Assembly: GCA_051453625.1 (NCBI GenBank) | Contig: JBOZIK010000001.1 | Span: 57,860,135-57,924,134 of the forward strand | DNA length: 64,000 nt | Reading direction: 5' to 3' | Origin: Welwitschia mirabilis | Lineage: Eukaryota > Gnetophyta > Gnetopsida > Welwitschiales | Shown: positions 37,873 to 48,380 of the stretch, one piece after another | How the letters are laid out: the number at the start of each line of letters is the position of its first letter | How positions within the stretch are numbered: position 1 is the stretch's first letter | Made by a program: the position numbers and the translations under genes | The notes under the pieces: model-generated | What the model was told of the DNA's origin: nothing | What the model saw: the letters and a program-made list of their open reading frames with translations, nothing else | Databases searched by the model: none

Positions 37873-39390
37873 AAATCATGTTCAAACACCTATTGGAGTT
37901 TATATGAACTCCTTGATTGATTGGCTACAAGAAATAATAGAAGAAGGTAAAAAGAATCTTTTGAAAGCATGCGAACACACTTTTGTTTATGGTGTGTTGT
38001 TGATCCTAGGATACACATTAGAAGAATTGAACTAGACCTCTGATGCTATCTTTAGAAGTTCTCATGAGATACATGCATCATTTGAAAAACTATTTACAAT
38101 GGTTATGAGAGTAACATCATTGGCTCTATGAGTCGTTTCTTCTGATGCATTTAATCTTATAGGCAATATTGGAAATTTAGCTGAGGAACTTCATCCATGT
38201 TCACAAGCAACCACTGTTGATGAAGTAAAACCTAATTCTACAATTGAAAATGAGAAACAAGAAATAGGCCTTTCTGGAAATGTTGAGCCTACTGATCAAG
38301 TTATCATGGTTGGATGTTGACTTGTCATGAAAGAGGTTTGTCTTCTTCTAGGAAGAATAACAAGAAAGTACCTTTGCCTGTATGCTGTGAAAGTTCATTC
38401 TGAATCCCATTTAATGACTGCCAAATTGAGAAGCTAGTGATTAATGGGAGGCACATCAATAATTCTGGTTGTATTTTGGACATGAATAACTTGAGATCAT
38501 AGGCCAGCATTTTTTTTTTATAGGTGTTGTTGGCCTTGAAACATAATGATGCAATTGATAAGATTAGAACAAGTTTCATAACACTTTGCAATCATCTCCT
38601 TTATTTAAGTGATTCAAGACGGAATAAGGTGCCTAAAAAATGGATGAAACAACTAATGCAAAGGACTACTACAAAGGATCAAACTGTTGATGACTTTCTA
38701 AGGAGTAGTACTAGAATCAATGGCTTTCTAAATTATAATGCCTTTAATTTATTTTGTATGACCAAGCATCTATTTAAATTTCAATCCTTCAATGGATGAA
38801 ATAAGAGGCACAACGTGACAAAGAGAATTTTCGTTTTTATTAAGAGAATGTTTATTACATTTTTCACTTTGGAAAATAGCATCATGTGTTCAAGAGTAGT
38901 CTTCTTTTTGGTAATAAGAAAAGACTTTTATTTAGATTTACTAGTAGGTCATTTTATATATTGCATTCTCAAGCTTCGTGGAGTACCAGAGAAACATAAT
39001 CTTTTTTGTATGGCTTTTCAACCCTTTCACATTTACAATTGGCACCAGAGAAAATAGTGAGTCCATTGTACGCACAATTATTTTACGGATTCTCTTATGT
39101 TTTATGAAAGGCCAAATAATGCAGGAACTCATATGGTATGGCTTGATTATCCATTTTAGAATCTACCTGATAATATATTCTCTCTCAAATGCCCCAAGTC
39201 TAGAAAAGCATGAATGGTAAAATAAAATGTATGAAGATATGGCCATTACCTATTCTTATTTATGTTTTCTAATTGTTAAAAAAGATGGTTGTAAGAATTT
39301 ACTCTCAGCTAGTATATGTTTAATTCCAAACTATTAAATGAATGAAAGAAAGGATTTTATTCAAATCCCTAAAGAAAAAAGGCCTATATA
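37873..39390 (+). pseudogene. Intronless THADA copy 2 with foreign tail
   Basis: Exons 1, 2 and part of 3 are joined without introns at 38335/38336 and 38618/38619. They cover 37873-38718 and match 21801-22263, 26317-26597 and the first bases of exon 3. Exon 1 keeps its frame length but has stops at 38033 (TAG), 38129 (TGA) and 38318 (TGA); the last two replace Trp codons. Exon 2 has small length changes near 38510. After AGAATC at 38718 it continues into the tail shared with copy 3, with about 80 extra bases near 39046-39125, and ends at an A-rich run near 39378. It is clearly non-functional. Confidence 0.85.
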
Positions 39391-39437
39391 CACTAGAGGA
39401 ATTAGTTTGATATCAATTGGCAAATATAATCTAAAAA
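39391..39437 (-). repeat. Truncated start of a family R LTR
   Basis: Only about 45 bases of the LTR (GATATCAATTGGCAAATATA followed by ATCTAA) are present next to the polypurine tract (minus CAAAAGGAAGAG, 39439-39450). The rest of the expected 3' LTR is missing and THADA copy 2 tail begins instead. Confidence 0.6.
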
Positions 39438-40304
39438 TCTCTTCCTTTTGACATTGATGGTAAACAAATTAGTAATTTCAAAGATTTTAAACAATTTAAA
39501 TTCATTCACTAAACATTTTTAGGAATACATTAAAAAGTCAAAAAGCTTCCCCTTACTTCAAGACATATATATGTAAGCAAAAGGTAAGATAGGTAATCTT
39601 TTCTTCCCCTTTAACTAAATAGCACAAAATATTCCAAAGTACAATAAAAAGAGCATATTAGATTTGATATTGAATTGAAAGCACTACATCTTCTCCCTGC
39701 TGTCGACATCAATGGAAAATAAAGAGTTAGATATTTGCTCCTCCTATGTTGACACCAAATGATGAATGATGATAAGTCAAAATTTTGAAAGCATATTAAA
39801 TCATTTGGAATAGACAAGTCGTGCTTTTAAATGAGACATGTTTGAAATATGCACATAATTTTACTAAGACTAATGATCCAATCAACACTTATGAATTACA
39901 TACTTAAATAATACCTTTTGAGAACATAAATTAACACCAAGTTATAATGCATAATATGATCAAAAGTTTACTCAATAATTAGACAATTATTTTATTATAA
40001 TCTAAATATAGTACATTTCAAAAATATCATAATAATGCAAGGATTGAGTAAAAGAAAATATTTCATTACATTTTGAATTTAGCAAAGTATGTCATAAAAG
40101 ATAACGATTTTCAAATGCAAAAATGTTCATACAAGAATAAGATAAAAATAATTTTATTAGATGATAGACAAATTATAGATGGCTTTTGTTCTGCTGCTAC
40201 TACTACTACAAAACATTTCCAGTAAATAAGTTGACCAAATATTAGACTGGTCAACCATCTTATATTGGTTGATCGAATTTGATATTTGGTCAACCACCCT
40301 GCAC

Positions 40305-41750
40305 TTAATGATAGGATGATGACAAAACCCCTAGTTCATGTTTGAGACAAATAAAAGTATCAAAATTTAGGGGTTTAGTAAAAATATCTACTAAATGTTG
40401 TTCTATAGAAATAAAGTTCATAGATATATGACCTTTTTCTACCTGATCACAAAGAAAATGGTGTCTAAGTTTGATATGCTTCATTCTTAAATGCTGTATT
40501 AGTTTCTTAGAAATATTAATAGCATTAGTATTATCATAAAAAATAGGAACTTGTTCAAAAGATATTCCAAAATCTCTTATCATTTCTTTTATCCATAAAA
40601 GGTGAGTGTAACAACTTCCTGTGGTAATATATTTAGCTTCTATAATGGAAAAAGAAATAGAATTTTATCTCTTACTTGCCCAACCAAATAGACATGAACC
40701 TAGAAAAAATATTTTCCACTTGTGCTTTTTCTATCATCTTTGCATCCTACCCAATTAGCATCACTAAAACCTACAAGATGGAAAGATATTTTGTTTGGAT
40801 ATCATAAACCATAATCACATGTTCCCTTTATGTATCTTATTATCTTTTTTACTACTTAAAGATGTGATTCTTTTGGATTTGATTGATATCTAGCATAAAA
40901 TCCCATACTAAACATAATATCTGGTCTAATTGTAGTAAAATATAATAAACTACCAATCATGCTTTTGTAAATTTTTTGATCTACTGGTTTACCATTTTCA
41001 TCCAGGCTTACTTTACATGATGTAGACATAGGAGTATCAACTATTTTTGCATTTTTAATCCAAATCATTTGATCAAATATCTTGTATATTTGGATTAAGA
41101 AAGAAATATTCCATCATTATTTTATTTTATTTAAAGTCTGAGAAACATTTTAACTTCACCAAGCATACTCATTTTAAATTGATTTGTTATAATTTTTGCA
41201 AATTCTTTTGATAAATTTTCATTTGAGGCACCAAAAATAATATCATCCACATAAACTTGTATAATAATAAAATCATCTCTCAGTTTTTTTACAAATAAAG
41301 TTTTATCTACTATTCCATGATCATATCCATTTTCATTCAAAAAAGTAGCTAACTATTCATACCATGCTCTAGGTGCTTGTTTTAATCCATATAGTGCTTT
41401 CTTAAATCTGTATACATAATCAGATCTATATGGATCAATAAAACCTTGAGGTTGTTTAACATAGACTTCTTTATTTAATGAACCATTCAAAAAGGTACTT
41501 TTTACATCCATTTGATAAAATTTGAAGTTTTAAAAGCTGCAAAGGATAATAACATTCTGATGCTATCTAATCTTGTAACAAGAGCAAAAGGATCTCCTAC
41601 ATCAATTCCTTCTATTTGGTTAAAACCTTGAGCTACAAGTATTGCTTTGTTTTTGATTACATTGTTTTCTTCATCACATTTATTCTTAAAGATTCATTTT
41701 GTACCAATGACATCCTTATCTTCTGGTCTCTCAACTAGTTTCCAAACATT
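40305..41750 (-). pseudogene. Copia reverse transcriptase and RNase H
   Basis: 41340-41131 contains QVYVDDIIFGASNENL, the RT active site YVDD with both Asp intact (about 41254-41228). 41068-40856 has the MIGSLLYFTTIRPDIMFS stretch that follows RT. A broken link carries the DDRKSTSGKCFFLG-type motif. 40583-40305 gives YDNTNAINISKK, MKHIKLRHHF and LVDIFTKPL, the standard end of copia RNase H. Stops lie between pieces, for example near 41120 and 40600-40850. Confidence 0.85.
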
Positions 41751-42379
41751 ATTTCTCTTGAACTTTTGTAACTCGTCTTACATAGCTAACATTCATTCTT
41801 CATGATTTTCTGATTCTTCAAAATTCTTGGGCTCTATTTTTGAAACATAGTAGACATGGGCACATAAATTTTTCATTAAACCTCTTATTTTTACTCTTGA
41901 GTTAACTCCTCTAATGATGGATTCTAACGGATGATCCTTTAGAAGTTTAGGCTTTTTCGATGTTCCTTCTTTTACTTAAGCTTCACTTGTTTTGATAACA
42001 CCTTTATTTATAGTGGGAATACTTGGGTTTATGATTTCTTTTTCATCTGAGTTGTTTACGTTTGGGTTAATATCATTAATTTACATATTACTGGACTCTT
42101 CTACAGTTAAACTTCTTTTGTTGAACACACGGTAGGCTCTGCTTCTTCTTGAGTATCTTAAAAAGATGGCTTAGTCAGCTTTTGATTCAAATTTGCTTAA
42201 ATGTTCCCTATCTTTTAGAACATAACATTTGCTTCCAAATACCTTAAAATATGATACATTTAATTTTTTTTCATTCCATAGCTCATAAGATGTTTTATTA
42301 GTACCTGGTATGAGATAAACTCTATTGATAATATAATATGTTGTGCTATTGACTTCAGCCCAAAAAGATTTAGATATCT

Positions 42380-42760
42380 ATTTATTGTTTAACATAGTTT
42401 AAGCCATTTCTTGAAGAACTCTATTTTTCCTTTTAGCTATACCATTCTGTTGTGATATCTTTAGAGCTGAAAATTAGTGATCAATACCATTCTCAATGTA
42501 ATACTTTTCAAAAAAATGATTTTCAAATTCACCACTATGATCACTTCTTATTTTCTTTATGATATAACCCTTTTCATTTTGGATCTTGTTGGAAATTTTG
42601 ACCCAATGATTGTAAGCTTCATATTTATTGGATAAAAAGCCAATCCAAGTATATCTAAAGTAGTCATCAATCATTGTAAGAAACTAATGTTTTCCACCTA
42701 GACTATGAGTTTGAGCAGGTCCAACTAAATCCATATGAATAAATTTTAATGGCTTTGAAG
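42380..42760 (-). pseudogene. Copia integrase core (copy 1)
   Basis: The open piece 42674-42474 reads MIDDYFRYTWIGFLSNK and then KIRSDHSGEFENHFFEKYY, which are the regions of the first and second catalytic Asp of the DDE integrase. The usual D(N/H)GGEFEN is changed to DHSGEFEN. A parallel, diverged copy lies at 43570-43830. Confidence 0.8.
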
Positions 42761-42941
42761 TGGAAGCATAATTTTTACGTTTATGAGAGGTTCTAATTTG
42801 TTTTCCTTTTTGACATGCATCACACAATCCTTGTTTTTCTATATTTATCTTAGAAATTCCTCTAATAATATTTTTTAAATAATCATTTTTAATTGATCAT
42901 AATCAACATTTGCTAAAAGTTTATGCCACAACTCATCTAGA

Positions 42942-43041
42942 NNNNNNNNNNNNNNNNNNNNNNNNNNNNNNNNNNNNNNNNNNNNNNNNNNNNNNNNNNN
43001 NNNNNNNNNNNNNNNNNNNNNNNNNNNNNNNNNNNNNNNNN
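42942..43041. other. Scaffold gap (100 N) between two copia copies
   Basis: Exactly 100 N. The sequence right of the gap (43042-44080) is a diverged copy of the sequence left of it (about 41890-42941). Confidence 0.95.
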
Positions 43042-44960
43042 TCTTAAATTAACTTCTTTACCGACTAATTCTAATAGATGATCTTTTAGAAGTTTGGGTT
43101 TTTTAGGTGTACCTTCTTTTACTTGATCTTCATTTTTTTCAGTAACACCTTCATTTGTGGTACGAATACTTGGGATTATGATTTCTTATTCATCTAAGTT
43201 GCTTACCTTTGGATTAATCTCATCAATTTGTATGTTTATTGGTTCTTCTATAGTTAAGCTTCTTTTGTTGAACACACAGTAGGATCCACTTCTTATTGAG
43301 TATCCTAAAAAGATGGCTTCATCTTATTTTAATTTAAATTTGCTTAAATGTTCCCTATCTTTTAGCATATAATATTTACTTCTAAACACCTTAAAATATG
43401 ATACATTTTATTATCTTCCATTCAATATCTTATAAGGTGTTTTATTAGTATTTGGTTTAAAATAAACTCTGTTAATAATATAATAAGCTATGCTAATGGA
43501 TTTAGCCAAAAAAGACTTAGGTACTTCTTTATCATTAAGCATAGTTTGAGCTATTTTTTGAAGAACTTTGTTCTTTCTTATAGCTATGCCATTTTATTGT
43601 GGTGTTTTTAGAGCTAAAAATTGATGATTGATACCATTTTTAATGTAATACTTTTCAAAGAAATGCTTTTCAAATTCTCCACCATGATTACTATAATCCT
43701 TTTCATTTTAAATCTTGTTGCACATCTTAACCCAATGCTTGTAATCTTTAGATTTATTAGACAAAAAGGTAATCTAAGTATATCTAGAGTATTCATCAAT
43801 CATTGTGAGAAAATAATGCTTTTCACCTAGACTATGAATTTGAGTAGGATCAACTAAATTCATGTGGATAAGTTCTAAGCGCATTGATGTAGAAACATGG
43901 GTTTTACTCTTACAAGAAGTTCTAATTTATTTCCCCTTTTAACATGAATTACTCAAGCCTTATTTTTGTATATTTATCTTAGAGATTCCTCTAACAATAT
44001 TTTATGAATAATCAATCTTAAATGGTCATAATTAACATGTCTTAAACATTTATGCCATAATTCATCTTGAGGAACATTCAAAAAATAACAAGGAGAACGT
44101 GATTGATCTATGTTATACACATTATCTATTCGGTTAGATCTAAGTATCACATCATCTGATTTTTTAAACAAAATTTTACATTTTGATTTATCAAAGACTA
44201 CTTTGTAATCTTTATTGTAGATTTGACTAATACTCAATAGATTATTCTTCAAATCACTTACATATAAGAATTCATTAATTCTAGGAAAGTTACCTCCACC
44301 AACGCTTTCAATGCCTTCTATTTTTACTCTTCTATTATCTTTGAAGGTTACTTATCCTCCATTAAAGTGGCTAGATATTTGAATCTTGATTTGTCTCTCG
44401 TCATGTGCCTCGATTAATCACTATCAAGATATCAACTTGTGCTATTTGAGACTTTAAAGGCCATTTAGATCAACAAGCTTTTGAGATCATTAGCTTTTAC
44501 ACACATAGTCCTTTTAAAATTATGTAGTAGACTTTTCTTAGGAATAAATCTACATGGAAAAGAGCTACTAGAATTTAAAAACAACATTAACTTTTTAGCA
44601 TTGCACATAAGTTTTGAATGACCTATTTTTCCACAAAAATAATAAGTAAGTTTTGAAATGAAATTACCATAATTAGTTACCTGAGTTTTTTGTGCTTGAG
44701 GTTTTCTTGAAATGAATCCAATACCTGATTTGTTTCTAACTGATTTTTGAAATTCAAGCATTTGTTTCAATCTAGTAGATCCACCTAAAAACTTATTAAT
44801 AAAATATGAGAAATATTTTACCTGCAAGGTGAAATTGATGTTTTTAGATTTTACTTTTTCAAAGATTGATTCCAACTCATCTTCTTCTTTAGTAAGGAAT
44901 TTTATAACCTTGTTTAGGTCATTAATCTTTCTGACTAATTTTTTACATTCTTGATACAAC
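43042..44960 (-). mobile_element. Ty1/copia family R, 5' part (gag to integrase), second copy
   Basis: On minus: gag C-terminal half with zinc knuckle (44959-44465), pre-integrase (44252-43974, NNLLSISQIYNKDYKVVF and ELWHKCLRHVNYDHL), integrase core (about 43860-43560) and the start of the linker to 43042. The upstream gag domain (UBN2) is absent: only about 330 bases lie between the primer site at 45282 and the coiled gag segment. Stops break the integrase. Confidence 0.8.
44465..44959 (-). pseudogene. Copia gag fragment with zinc knuckle
   Basis: 164 residues are open. An N-terminal helical, Lys/Glu-rich stretch (residues about 1-60) is typical of the gag coiled segment. About residues 108-123 read YYFCGKIGHSKLMC, a CX2CX4HX4C knuckle whose first Cys is Tyr. 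The segment before it, up to 45040, is in frame apart from a stop (QDVPNSLVNNEDEVDLEDTY). The N-terminal UBN2 domain is deleted. Confidence 0.7.
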
Positions 44961-45281
44961 TCTTAATAAGTATCTTCTAGATCAACTTCATCTTCATTAT
45001 TTACTAAGGAATTTGGAACATCTTGTAGAGGTAGCACAAAGGCCATAAAAGAGAGTATTCTTTCTCTAATATGCTCTTGAATATTTCTTTTATCTCCTTT
45101 ATCCTATCCTTGTGAGTCTTTTTTTTCTGCAATCTATTTAAACATATATACAAATATTATCTAGAGAAAATAGATAAACTCATAGGTATTTAGAAAGGGC
45201 ATGCTAACAAATTCATCAAAGAGAATATTCATTGAAGGGTTCTTAGTCTAGATCTATTAAGATCTCTTAAAGATTAACCTA

Positions 45282-45294
45282 GGCTCTAATACCA
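45282..45294 (-). other. Copia primer binding site (family R)
   Basis: On minus it reads TGGTATTAGAGCC, one base from the initiator-Met-tRNA complement TGGTATCAGAGCC. The LTR ends ...ATACCATCA two bases before it. Confidence 0.85.
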
Positions 45295-45296
45295 AA

Positions 45297-46575
45297 TGAT
45301 GGTATCGAGAACCCTGAGGGGGTTGAATAGGTTCTTTTCCAAAAACTTTAAGATCAAAAAAACTTAATGGAATCTAATCCTAGATTGAATATAACTAAAT
45401 AATAAAACCAATTTTCTGCACATAAGGAATGAAAAACAGAGTGTAAACCATAAAATAGAAACTACCAGTTTGGATGCATGTAGGATTTATAGTGGTTCAA
45501 GAACTCTTCTAATCCACTCTCGATGATCAACTTCTTCTAAGATTGATCTCGGATCTCTATTACTTCATAGGTTTTATTAGGCTCAATTGTTAACCCTTAT
45601 AAGTGGACTTTTATAGGCTAAGTCTCAACCTTAAAAATGGACTTTTGCAGGCTAAGTCTCAACCTTTGAAGACAAATAGCAGTGATGCAATAAAGCCTTT
45701 ATAGCTCTGATATCACTTATTCAGTATTAGTACATAAAATGGAGCTCTTCTCTAAATGAATATAGTGATGAAATTCTTAGATCGGATTTTGAGTGACGTC
45801 TTAATCCAAGAATAGATCTCTTAAATCAAATATGAATCAGTATAAAAGATGTTCTAATAAAATATGTTACTTGATCTTTAAGATCCACAATGAATATGCT
45901 GGTTTTGAAAATATGCTAAAAAGATCTCTAAGTTATCCCTTACTTAGGTATTTATCATGGAGGGTTACTAGTGTTTGATACAATTGAATTGCACCTTCAA
46001 TAGTTATAAATGGCTAGAAAATGGCTAGGTAATAGCTAGGTAACAGATAGATAATGTCTACAAGATTTACTTCCATTCGGTCAACCCCACAAATATTTGG
46101 TCAATCCCATAAAATCTTGGTCGATCCAATCTTGGGTCTGGTCGACCCCTTGTCTTTCAATCTAGAATTATGAACTTTATCAACTTCTCATGTTCAATCG
46201 ACCCCATGATAATCCAATCCATCCCTTTCCTTTTGGTCTAAGACTTAATTATCAACTCCTTAAATCCAATTGACTCCATGAATATTCGGTCGATCCTATT
46301 CCTCTCGGTCTAGGACTATTGATTCTTGAGATCACAGGTCTAGTCAATCCCTTAATAATCTAGTTGATCCCTCTAGATTCAGTTCATTTTTATTGTCTAC
46401 TTTAGATGTGGTCAACCCCTCTAGGATTCAGTTGACCCCCACTAGAAGTAACATAANNNNNNNNNNNNNNNNNNNNNNNNNNNNNNNNNNNNNNNNNNNN
46501 NNNNNNNNNNNNNNNNNNNNNNNNNNNNNNNNNNNNNNNTTCATTACATTAGAGGAGTTTGACATCAATTAGCAA
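45297..46575 (-). repeat. 5' LTR of copia family R
   Basis: On + it starts TGATGGTATCGAGAACCC and, read on minus, ends in CA next to the primer site. It is matched along its length by the solo LTR at 18684-19900. The last third is rich in GTCGACC/GTCAACC words. An 83-N gap at 46457-46539 interrupts it. The outer end, AGTTTGACATCAATTAGCAA followed by ATATAATCTAA, resembles the other LTR edges at 39391 and 54120. Confidence 0.8.
46457..46539. other. Scaffold gap (83 N) in LTR
   Basis: 83 N. By comparison with the solo LTR roughly 100 bases of LTR are expected here, so the size is plausible. Confidence 0.95.
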
Positions 46576-46944
46576 ATATAATCTAATAGTTTCTTAGTCT
46601 TATTTTTCCTTATGCTTAATTTCATCCTTAAATTTAATGCTAAAGGTTTAAAATTAAAAATTACATACCTTTAAATCACATAATAGTTTTTAACTAGCAA
46701 TAAGTATTAATTGGTAGTGGACACGAGGAGCCTTATGTAGATATTAATTTATGTTAGTATACACTTTTCTCTAAGATTTTTGTGGAGTATTTATCTACTA
46801 AAACTATGTATCTAAGTCATGTAAAGAGCTATGTATGTTATTATATTAAAAAAAAAACTTCGTAAGCATTTCAAGGTTTAGATTCCCCAATACGCCTTGA
46901 TAAGTGAGGATGTGTTGTATGAAGATCAGAGGCACAGTGGTAGT
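46576..46944. other. Spacer between copia R and copia S
   Basis: About 370 AT-rich bases with no coding or repeat signal recognised. It separates the outer LTR edges of two elements. Confidence 0.4.
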
Positions 46945-48380
46945 TAATAAGATCGAGAACCTTAGAGGAGAGGATGGGGGGAGGGGGGGACGGANNNNNN
47001 NNNNNNNNNNNNNNNCCCCCCCCATGAATAGATTCTTTAAAAATTTAGACAAAATAAACTAAACAAACTAATAATATATTAAAGAATTACACAAAATTAA
47101 TCACTAATTAAAAATGTACATAAAAAGAAAAGCTAACATAATTTAAAGAAATAAACTAACTAAAAGAAAAAAAATACCAAATAGATGCATACAAGGTTTA
47201 TAATGATTTGGGAAATCCTTTACTCCACTCTCGGTGATCAACTTATCACAAATCTTGATCTAGATCTTTATTATGCTGTCAAGTATTCCAGGTTTACTTG
47301 TAACTTTTACAAATAGATTTTTCTAGACTTAGTCTCAATCTTTGAATAGATTTTTTTAGGCTTACTCTTAACCTTTGAACAGACTTTTATAGACTAAATC
47401 AAATAAAATTGTTTGCTTTTTGTCAATCCCCTTGGAATGTTTTTGATTGCTGAGGCTTAGACAGACTTATCTATTTCCACTAATAAGTAAGAAGCCCTAG
47501 ATTTGACTTTGAATGTATAGATAACAAAAATAATAGATCTTCCTTAATCAAGAGTACAAATGCAAAGAATAAATAGTGAATATCATAAGATTTCAGTAAT
47601 TTTTTATGAGTTTAAAAAGTTCTTTAGTCATCTATCTTTTGGCTATTTATATTAAAAAGATTTGAGGGTTTACTACATTTGAAAATGCACTTCCAATGGC
47701 TATAAATAGCTATAAAATAGCTATTTAATAGATACATAATGAATATAAAATGAATAGAAAATTTTAGTTTCATTCCAATGAATCAATCCCTTAAAAATTT
47801 GGTTGATCCAACCTAGTGCCATGACTTACATAAGTCATCCAAGTAAAATTTTTAGTCATCCTAGTTTATTATAGCTCCATGTCTGATTGGTCCCTCAGGG
47901 TCTGATTGATCCCAATCTAGTCACTTGCCATTATGTCTAGTTACTCACTAGTCCTAATGAAGATCTTTCTAATTTTCTACATTAAGTCTAGTCAACTCCT
48001 TTAGGTGCTTGGTTAATGTCATAATGATTAGCTCAAAAGTATCAACTACATAGTTCTCAGGTATGATCAACCCCTTTAAAGATCTAGTCAACCCCTTAAC
48101 ACTTAGTTTAAAAGTATTATTCTCAGGTTCAAAGATCTGATTGACCTCATCATAAGTCTAGTTAACCCCTTATCATTCAGTTTAGGGATACTGTTATGAG
48201 GTTCACAAATTTAATTGATCTTATAAAATTCTAGTTAACCCCTTGTTATTTGATTTAGGGATACTTAGTTTTAAATTTATTTTTAAACCTGCAAGTGATT
48301 AACATCTTTTGTACAAGATACACAAAAAATTTTTGTACAAATAACATTAGTTTGACATCAATTGATAAAACATAATCTAA
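46945..48380 (-). repeat. 3' LTR of copia family S
   Basis: It matches 52612-54138 throughout (TAATAAGATCGAGAACC against TGATAAGATCAAGAAACC at one end, ATAATCTAA at the other). Bases 48060-48260 hold three imperfect repeats of about 75 bases, each with CTAGT(C/T)AACCCCTTA...TTAG. A 21-N gap at 46995-47015 sits between a G-rich and a C-rich run. The minus ORF at 46846-47052 crosses that gap and is not real. Confidence 0.8.
46995..47015. other. Short gap (21 N) between G run and C run
   Basis: The left edge is GGGGGGAGGGGGGGACGGA and the right edge CCCCCCC. The corresponding place in the other LTR reads CCTGGGGGGTGG, so the run is probably an assembly difficulty at a G homopolymer, with one side possibly in the wrong strand. 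Confidence 0.85.

Larger units (their letters stand above)
39439..42941 (-). mobile_element. Ty1/copia family R, 3' part (integrase to RNase H)
   Basis: Reading on minus from the gap: end of the pre-integrase segment (about 42941-42880), integrase (about 42760-42380), linker (42380-41780), RT (about 41750-40900), RNase H (about 40860-40305) and polypurine tract (39450-39439). Several 60-90 residue open pieces survive, so the element is younger than family A, but frames are broken. About 0.9 kb between RNase H and the polypurine tract is noncoding. Confidence 0.85.
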
